A stretch of 64,000 nucleotides of DNA from contig NZ_JABBCH010000014.1 of NCBI RefSeq assembly GCF_012952295.1, forward strand, positions 1 to 64,000, read 5' to 3'. Below the pieces are notes generated by a model. That model made no database searches. It saw only the letters and a list, made by a program, of their open reading frames with translations, and was not told where the DNA came from. The DNA is from Crystallibacter degradans (GTDB taxonomy: Bacteria; Actinomycetota; Actinomycetes; Actinomycetales; Micrococcaceae). The position numbers and the translations under genes were made by a program. Shown in pieces: positions 57,533-64,000 of this stretch; position 1 is the first letter of the stretch, and the number at the start of each line of letters is the position of its first letter.

Positions 57533-58720
57533 CTACCGAACCGGGATGACTCCGGCGTAGTCCGTCTGGTAGCCGTTGACGGGCTGGTGCGGGATGTCTT
57601 CCCAGCGTTCGGCGTCGGCCTGCTGCACTTCGCCGGTGGCCAGGCCCAGCAGCAGTTCTTTCATCGCCAGCACGTTCTGCCGGATGGACTTGCCGCGCGC
57701 CTTCTGGCCGAGGCTGCCGTCGGAGGTATTGCCGGACGTCTCGAAGAACACCACCGGGTTGGAGTGGCCCTCGGGGTTGAGGTTCTGGTAGTTGAGGCCG
57801 AGCATCATGGCCGAAACCACGCCGCCCTTAATGTCGATCTCCAGCCCGTTGCCCACCTGGTAGCGGTCCATGTTGATGGAGCCGTACTTGGCCAGCTGGT
57901 CGTAGACGTAGACGTGCATCTGGCGGGTCAGCACGTCGTACGCGCCGTTCTCGATCCCGGGCAGCGTGGGGCCGCCGGGCGCCAGCGAGATGCCGAGCGA
58001 GAGTGTGACTTCATCGCCGGTTCCCCACTCCTTTTTCAGGCCCTGGTGGTGGATGTCGATCCCGAAGTCCGGCTTGACCGTTGCCCAGTACTCGTAGAAC
58101 GCCAGCGACTCGTCCGCGACAAAACCGTCCGTAGTCCAGTCCCGGTTCAGGTCGATCCGCTGCTGCTTGCCGTCCGAGCCCAGCTCAGGCGCGTCCGTCT
58201 CCTGATCCCAGAGGACCGTGTGACGGATGTTCGCCTCCGACCCGTCCGGGTTGTACATGGGGATGAAGTGGAAGGTGAACTTCTCGCGCAGCAGCGAATA
58301 GTCTGAGGAGCCGTTGCTGCCAAGGTCCTTGAGCAGCGTCAGGATGGAGTCCGTGCCGTAGGGTTCGTTGCCGTGGATCCGGCCCTGCACCCACACATGT
58401 TCCTCGCCGCTGCCGACCGTGGCCACGTACAGGTCGCGGCCCTGCTCCGAGGTGCTGACCTGCGTGCCGGCTTCTTCCAGCGTGAAGGCGTCCACATCGT
58501 AGCGGCTGGTCTGCTCGAGCTTCTGCAGCTCGGCCACCACGTCCGAGTACGTGAGGATGCTCGAAATGTTGGTCTGCCCCTCGGGCGAGGGGAAGTTCGC
58601 GTCGGCCGCCGCGGGGGCAAGCGAACCAAAGGGGAGTACGACGGCGATGGCTGCGGCGGCTGCGAGAGTGCGGTACCGCTTGGGCCGGGAGCCGGACTGG
58701 GGCTGGGGGTAGTGCGTCAC
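57533..58720 (-). CDS. Secreted M14-family zinc carboxypeptidase
   Basis: A 395-residue exported protein. The N-terminus has a positively charged stretch and the hydrophobic core RTLAAAAAIAVVLPFGSLAPAAA, typical of a signal peptide. The metal site is HGNE at residues 116-119 (HxxE), with a further histidine in GIDIHHQG, and YNPDGSEANIRH/ DLNRDW hold the substrate-binding Asn-Arg of M14 enzymes. FFETSG near residue 335 holds the candidate catalytic Glu. The GTG at 58720 has GGAGG 7 bases upstream, so the longer upstream frame is not used. It digests peptides outside the cell. Confidence 0.85.
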   Translation of the reverse strand: MTHYPQPQSGSRPKRYRTLAAAAAIAVVLPFGSLAPAAADANFPSPEGQTNISSILTYSDVVAELQKLEQTSRYDVDAFTLEEAGTQVSTSEQGRDLYVATVGSGEEHVWVQGRIHGNEPYGTDSILTLLKDLGSNGSSDYSLLREKFTFHFIPMYNPDGSEANIRHTVLWDQETDAPELGSDGKQQRIDLNRDWTTDGFVADESLAFYEYWATVKPDFGIDIHHQGLKKEWGTGDEVTLSLGISLAPGGPTLPGIENGAYDVLTRQMHVYVYDQLAKYGSINMDRYQVGNGLEIDIKGGVVSAMMLGLNYQNLNPEGHSNPVVFFETSGNTSDGSLGQKARGKSIRQNVLAMKELLLGLATGEVQQADAERWEDIPHQPVNGYQTDYAGVIPVR

Positions 58721-58780
58721 TGCATGTCCTCCAAAGGTTAGGCGAATGATCGCGCCGCCGGTTGGGGCCGGGCAGCGCGA

Positions 58781-58808
58781 GGCCATTGGTTGGGAAAAAC
58801 CAATGGCC
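58781..58808 (-). terminator. Terminator of the ROK repressor gene
   Basis: Perfect 11-bp stem GGCCATTGGTT (58781-58791) and AACCAATGGCC (58798-58808), 6-base loop. On the minus strand it lies 97 bases after the ROK gene stop. Confidence 0.75.
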
Positions 58809-58904
58809 GAATTCGAACCTAATCGACCGCCCGCGGATCTGCCAGAGCCGCGGTCCGTCAGCAGACGTTTTGCACGAAAAAAGCCGTTGCCGCGGGCAAA
58901 TGTC

Positions 58905-60122
58905 TTACAAGCCGGCGCCCTGCCCGGCGCCGGCCGGTGTGAGCGCCAGCGCGTTGTCTTCCACGTAAGCCAGGGCGAGCCGGACGGCACCCGTCGCGAC
59001 AATCGCGTCGCCCAGCTCGGAGACGGCAACTCGCGGCGGGGTTCCGGTCAACCTCGGAAGTTCCGCGTTGATGGTCGGCAGCAGGGCGGTGGCCGAGGCG
59101 GAGACGGCCCCGCCGATGACCACCAGTTCCGGGTTCAGGAACGTGCCGAGCAGGGAGATCACGCGCGCCATGCGGCGGCCGATGCGCTCCAGGATCTCCT
59201 GCGCGACGGGGTCATCTTTGGCCGCTGCCTCGAACACAAACCTCGCGGAGACACGCGCGGTGTGCGGGCCCACCAGGTCCCGGATAAGCGTCGGCTTGCC
59301 CTCGGCCAGCGCGGCGGTGCCCCAGTGCCGGGCCAGCCGGGCGATGCCGTCCTGGCTGCCGACGCCGTCGACGAGTTCCAGCGTGCCTACTTCGCCGGCG
59401 CCGCCGTTGCTGCCGTGGAGCAGCCGGCCGGATTCGAGCAGACCCGTGCCAAGCCGCTCGCCGGCCAGCATCACGGCAAGGTCGTCGACTCCGGCGCCGA
59501 CGCCGCACCAGTGCTCGCCGAGGGCGGCCAGGTTCGCATCGTTCTCCAGCAGGACCGGCCAGCCGTGCTCTTGCCACAGCTCGGTCTGCAGGCCGATGTC
59601 GAAATGCTCACTCAGCTGCAGGCCCTTGGTGATGTTGCCGTGGCGGTCCACTGCAGTGGACAGCCCGATCCCGACGGCGAGCACGGCCGAATGCGGCAGG
59701 CCCGCCTCCGCCAGGGCCCGATCCGTGGTCCGAGCTATGGTGGTACGCCGCCCGGCTTCATCGGCGGTCTTGCTGAAGCGCTCCGCGGCCCGGCCGAGTA
59801 TCTGCCCGGTGAGCCCGGCGACCAGGACGGTGACGGTGGCCAGGCCGACGTCGAGCCCCAGGACGCACCCTGCGGAAGCGTTGAACTCAAAGCGTCGTGC
59901 CGGCCGGCCCTTCTGCGTGCCGGAGCTCCGTTCGCCCTCCAGCTCGCGCACCCAGCCACGACGGATCAGGTCGTCGCAGACCGCGATCACGGTGGCCCGG
60001 GTCAGTCCTGTTGCCTCGATCAAGTCCGTTCCCGTCATGGCTCCGGCGTCGCGCATGACCTCCAGGACGGCCTTCAGGTTGGTCCGCCGCAAGGCCTGCG
60101 GGGTGCTGGCTGTCTTGTCCAC
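58905..60122 (-). CDS. ROK-family transcriptional repressor
   Basis: A 405-residue protein with an N-terminal winged HTH (RRTNLKAVLEVMRDAGAMTGTDLIEATGLTRATVIAVCDDLIRRGWV, residues about 13-60) and a ROK sugar-kinase-like domain. That domain shows GLDVGLATVTVLVAGLTG, LENDANLAALGEHWCG, and AVMLAGERLGTGLLESGRL followed by GSNGGAGEVG. The cysteine cluster for structural zinc is not evident. The GTG at 60122 follows AGAGGAA. The region just upstream contains the inverted repeat ATTTAGACACTAAAT (60178-60192), a likely self-operator that also lies 36 bases before gap. Repression of a sugar pathway is inferred. Confidence 0.87.
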   Translation of the reverse strand: MDKTASTPQALRRTNLKAVLEVMRDAGAMTGTDLIEATGLTRATVIAVCDDLIRRGWVRELEGERSSGTQKGRPARRFEFNASAGCVLGLDVGLATVTVLVAGLTGQILGRAAERFSKTADEAGRRTTIARTTDRALAEAGLPHSAVLAVGIGLSTAVDRHGNITKGLQLSEHFDIGLQTELWQEHGWPVLLENDANLAALGEHWCGVGAGVDDLAVMLAGERLGTGLLESGRLLHGSNGGAGEVGTLELVDGVGSQDGIARLARHWGTAALAEGKPTLIRDLVGPHTARVSARFVFEAAAKDDPVAQEILERIGRRMARVISLLGTFLNPELVVIGGAVSASATALLPTINAELPRLTGTPPRVAVSELGDAIVATGAVRLALAYVEDNALALTPAGAGQGAGL

Positions 60123-60167
60123 GAAAGTTCCTCTTGACGTCGGGCCGGTTGTTCTAGACAATAGTAA

Positions 60168-61247
<1,080 letters not shown>

Positions 61248-61261
61248 GGTCTTTCCTAAAC

Positions 61262-61310
61262 AACGACGTCGGGTGCCTGGCTCACAAGGAGCCGGGCACC
61301 CGACGTCGTT
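61262..61310 (+). terminator. Very stable terminator after gap
   Basis: Stem of 22 pairs: AACGACGTCGGGTGCC (61262-61277) with GGCACCCGACGTCGTT (61295-61310), continued by GGCTC/GAGCC around a 5-base loop, with one G-T pair. Located 15 bases after the gap stop. Confidence 0.85.
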
Positions 61311-61415
61311 CGCCCAAATGCACCGCACCTTCGTGTTGCCACAGTAGAATCTTCCGGGGCCCTCAGCGTCCCTGCCGGTCCGCCGGCACGGTTCAAGCAG
61401 AAGGCAGCCACGGAC

Positions 61416-62132
61416 ATGGCCAACAAGATTCCCAACGAGCCGCACAAGGCCGTCCTGAGGACCGCCGTCGGCGCCACGGTTTTGATCGCGATCGGTGCCT
61501 TTGTACTCTCCTTCGCCGCCCTGACCGATCTGGCGCAGCGCTCCGGCATCGAACCGCGCCTGGCCTGGATCTGGCCGATCATCGTGGACGGCATGATCGT
61601 CGCCTCCACAGTGGCCATAGTCGCGCTGAATGGCCACGGCCGCCGCGCCATGATCTACCCCTGGTCACTCCTCTTCTTCGGCGCGATCGTCTCCACCGCC
61701 GCCAACTCCGTACACGCGATCCTCACCGTGGACAAGATGGCCTCGGGCATTCCGCCGATCGTCTCCGCGCTGGTGGCCGCGATGCCGCCGGTGGTGCTGC
61801 TGGCCATCACCCACCTGACCGTGCACATGTACCAGAAGCGCGCCGAAGTCGCCCAGCAGCGGGCCGAGGAAGAGGCGATCGCCGAGGCCGAAGCCGCTGC
61901 CCACGGCTACTACTCCCACGAGTACGACGGCGATTGGTCGGCTGAAGAAATGATGCAGGCTGCCGCTCCTGCCGTTCCTGCCGCTCCTGTTGCCCCGCCT
62001 CGGGTTGCGGCGACCATGCCGCAGCGGACGCCGTCGGCTGGCCCGGTGACCGCCGAAGGCCCGGCACCCCTCTATGACGAGACGGTCAGCGCCCTGGCTG
62101 CCGAAGACCCGGAAGTTCTGGCGCAGCGCTAG
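61416..62132 (+). CDS. DUF2637 membrane protein
   Basis: A 238-residue protein. Residues about 15-130 hold four hydrophobic helices (VGATVLIAIGAFVLSFAALTDLA, WIWPIIVDGMIVASTVAIVAL, PWSLLFFGAIVSTAANSVHAIL, SALVAAMPPVVLLAITHLTVHM) that match DUF2637, a family found in actinobacterial chromosomes, phages and conjugative elements (SpdB-like). The C-terminal 100 residues are Ala/Glu/Pro-rich and probably cytoplasmic. The function is unknown. It is transcribed from its own start after the gap terminator. Confidence 0.85.
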   Translation: MANKIPNEPHKAVLRTAVGATVLIAIGAFVLSFAALTDLAQRSGIEPRLAWIWPIIVDGMIVASTVAIVALNGHGRRAMIYPWSLLFFGAIVSTAANSVHAILTVDKMASGIPPIVSALVAAMPPVVLLAITHLTVHMYQKRAEVAQQRAEEEAIAEAEAAAHGYYSHEYDGDWSAEEMMQAAAPAVPAAPVAPPRVAATMPQRTPSAGPVTAEGPAPLYDETVSALAAEDPEVLAQR

Positions 62133-62202
62133 CAGTTGAAGCAGCGGGCATGCGCCCCGTAGCGTACTGGGGAGGCACATCCACTCGCGAAGGGCATTGT
62201 CA

Positions 62203-64000
62203 GTGGCGAAGAAGAACAAGAACCGCTCGGCCAAGAAAACCACCCGGCGTCCCAAGTCCGGGCACTCTCCGGCGTCGTCGGGTTCCCCTGCCGTCTCGCT
62301 GAGCCGTTACAGGGCCGAACGGGAACTGTCCCCACTGGTTCCCGGTTTCGTCGACTGGTTTGGCGGTTCCTTCGGTCCGGCGGAAGAGGCACTGGTCTGT
62401 ATCGACGTCATTACGTCAGCGGTGGGGGCCTATTTCGAGGTTACAGGCGTCGCTTCTGCCACTGCTTTCGAGCCCGAGGCCATTGGCACGCTCTTGGAAA
62501 TTGTGGAGGAAGCGGAGCCAAGCCGTGCGTTGATGATTACCACTGTTCTACACATGTTCATCGATTTCCTGCGCGAATCGGGCAACTGGAGCGGAACCGA
62601 GGCGGACTACGAAGCCGTGCATGCCTTGGTGCGAGAAGACGCGAACACCCCGCCGGAGCAGCCGGTGATAACCGTGCCCGAGTTGTCGGAGGAGGAAGCC
62701 GCAAACGCTCTGGAGTCGCTGCCCTTGATCCAGCGTGCCCGTGCCTTGGTGGAGTGGCTTGGCGAGGGGAAACCTGTCACGGCTACGGGGGTGCTGCGGC
62801 TGAAGGACATTGAGGCGGCTGCCGCCTGCGTGGGGGTATCTGCCCGCGGCGCCAGGAAACAGTCGTCTGTTGCTGAAGACGTCATTCCAGGTCTGGCTGA
62901 TGTCGCCGTAGAACAGCCCTCCTCCGCGACAATGATCGTGCAATCGATGCATGAGATCCGATTGCTGAGCCGGATCTGGAAGACGCTCATTGACACCGAG
63001 GTGATTGAGGTCCTGTCCACAAAAGCCGTGCCGCACAAGGATCCGAATGCCTTCCTGGGCGGCAGCCCATCGGAAATGGCAGATGATTACCGCTTCTTTA
63101 TCGGCGAGTTCCTGCGCAACGCTGTCCTGGAATCGGAAGGTTTCGGGCCTTGGGAAGAGTCGTCAGCCATCCTCCAGGTAGCAGCATTGGCCGCCGCGAC
63201 CACGGATGATCCGCCAGAGGTCGACCGGCTCCTGGCGGCGGAGGACTATGCGCCGGAAGACGAAAAGGCCATGGCCGGCCACGTTACACGGATGTCCTTG
63301 ACCCGGCTAAAGGCGCTGGCCGAGCTCGGGCTCCTCGAGATCGACACCCACATTCGGGTTCCGGCACCGCTGATCCAGTGCGTCGCGGAGGCCTTTGAGG
63401 ACGAGTTCGACCTGGACGTTGTCTATCCGGAAGATCACCCCGATATGGTGGCTGCGCGAGCGGCCTGGGCCGCCGACCAAGCCGCGGAGCGCGAGCAGGG
63501 AGCGGTGAAGCGAAAACCAGCTCCCGCCAGCCGTCCAGCCAGCCAGAATAAAACCTCCACCGAAACGCGGAAGGAGGCGCCGCCGTCGTCCGTTTATCAG
63601 CTGAAGATCATGCTCAGGAACTCCAAGCCGCCAATCTGGCGCCGACTCCTGGTCCCGTCCTCCGTCCGGCTGGACGAACTGCACAACACCATCCAGGCGT
63701 CGTTCGAATGGATGGACTACCACTTGCACAACTTCCGTGAGGGCGACTGGCCGGGAACGCTCTACGGACCGGTGGATCCGGAGCCCTTCGGCGACTCGGA
63801 AATCGACGAGCGGACCGTTTCGCTGCATGAAATCCTTGAGGCCGAGGGGGACAAGTTCGTCTACACGTATGACTTCGGCGACGACTGGGAGCACGTCATC
63901 ACGCTGGAAAAGGTACTGGACCCGTCCGAAGGCGACCAACTCCCGCGCTGTACCGGCGGCCGCGGGCAGGCGCCGCGCGAGGACAGCGGGGGAGTTTGGG
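62203..64000 (+). CDS. Protein with C-terminal plasmid pRiA4b ORF-3-like domain, runs off the window
   Basis: An open frame from the GTG at 62203 (AAGGG 8 bases upstream; VAKKNKNRSAKKTTRR) reads to the end of the window, about 599 codons. The N-terminal and middle parts (to about residue 430) are helical and unknown. After a basic Pro/Ser-rich linker, residues from about 465 show SVYQLKIMLRNSKPPIWRRLLVPSSVRLDELHNTIQASFEWMDYHLHNF and FVYTYDFGDDWEHVITLE, diagnostic of the pRiA4b ORF-3-like family (also linked to IS1096 TnpR). The stop codon lies beyond base 64000. The family is found on plasmids, islands and many actinobacterial chromosomes; its function is unknown. Confidence 0.85.
   Translation, partial: MAKKNKNRSAKKTTRRPKSGHSPASSGSPAVSLSRYRAERELSPLVPGFVDWFGGSFGPAEEALVCIDVITSAVGAYFEVTGVASATAFEPEAIGTLLEIVEEAEPSRALMITTVLHMFIDFLRESGNWSGTEADYEAVHALVREDANTPPEQPVITVPELSEEEAANALESLPLIQRARALVEWLGEGKPVTATGVLRLKDIEAAAACVGVSARGARKQSSVAEDVIPGLADVAVEQPSSATMIVQSMHEIRLLSRIWKTLIDTEVIEVLSTKAVPHKDPNAFLGGSPSEMADDYRFFIGEFLRNAVLESEGFGPWEESSAILQVAALAAATTDDPPEVDRLLAAEDYAPEDEKAMAGHVTRMSLTRLKALAELGLLEIDTHIRVPAPLIQCVAEAFEDEFDLDVVYPEDHPDMVAARAAWAADQAAEREQGAVKRKPAPASRPASQNKTSTETRKEAPPSSVYQLKIMLRNSKPPIWRRLLVPSSVRLDELHNTIQASFEWMDYHLHNFREGDWPGTLYGPVDPEPFGDSEIDERTVSLHEILEAEGDKFVYTYDFGDDWEHVITLEKVLDPSEGDQLPRCTGGRGQAPREDSGGVW

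Noticed and set aside
57533-59029. 498-residue start for the M14 carboxypeptidase
   Set aside because: The signal peptide begins just after the GTG at 58720, which has a well-spaced GGAGG; the upstream part overlaps the ROK terminator.

Overview
The window is chromosomal DNA of a high-GC actinobacterium, most likely an Arthrobacter-like member of the Micrococcaceae. The signs are many GTG starts, tightly packed operons with 4-base stop/start overlaps, a BenR-type large LuxR regulator beside the ben genes (the arrangement known from Corynebacterium), a DUF222/HNH gene, an actinobacterial GpgS locus and the DUF3618/holin/DUF2382 stress genes. No rRNA, tRNA, CRISPR array or complete insertion sequence was seen. 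Genus is inference.

Layout. 1-6.3 kb: benzoate uptake and ring dihydroxylation (end of benA, benB, benC, benK, LAL regulator). The diol dehydrogenase benD is absent; a 12-codon ORF coupled to the benC stop may be its remnant. 6.4-12.6 kb: small YegP-like protein, membrane protein, coiled-coil protein, LLM flavin oxidoreductase, a frameshifted GH13 alpha-amylase/trehalose-synthase-like gene, and two tandem uracil-DNA-glycosylase-like genes. 12.8-20.3 kb: a glucosylglycerate-type locus (histidine phosphatase, gpgS, GT4 glycosyltransferase, a Gfo/Idh-MDR double dehydrogenase) and malQ. 20.4-24.1 kb: PucR regulator divergent from alanine dehydrogenase, then a GntR/FCD regulator. 24.3-25.9 kb: DUF222/HNH gene preceded by a 22-bp-period repeat.

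26.0-38.4 kb: a catabolic island of eight minus-strand genes plus one divergent gene: MHS-type permease, M20 deacylase, class I aminotransferase, ectoine-hydrolase-like M24 protein, aldehyde dehydrogenase, large FAD/Fe-S D-2-hydroxyacid dehydrogenase, class III aminotransferase and D-2-hydroxyacid dehydrogenase. Its two promoter regions carry the same 12-bp palindrome ATTGTCAACAAT, and the GntR gene at 23.35 kb has the same site with only the two central bases changed (ATTGTCTGCAAT). This suggests one GntR-controlled regulon for an ectoine-like amino acid.

38.4-41.3 kb: stress/envelope operon (PRC-barrel/DUF2382, DUF3618, Holin-X, amphipathic coiled protein). 41.5-48.9 kb: oligopeptide-type ABC transporter, a NtaA/SfnG-type flavin monooxygenase and a deletion-ridden SfnC/DszC-like flavoprotein pseudogene, probably organosulfur or amine scavenging. 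49.2-57.4 kb: small kinase, SAM methyltransferase, SRPBCC proteins, a third UDG-like gene, ArsR/AHSA1 modules (one fused, one split), ankyrin lipoprotein, a second D-hydroxyacid dehydrogenase and a class C serine hydrolase. 57.5-64 kb: secreted M14 carboxypeptidase, ROK repressor, gap, a DUF2637 membrane protein and a partial protein ending in a pRiA4b ORF-3-like domain that runs off the window.

Functions come from motif and family recognition without database searches. Starts were chosen from Shine-Dalgarno spacing where visible.
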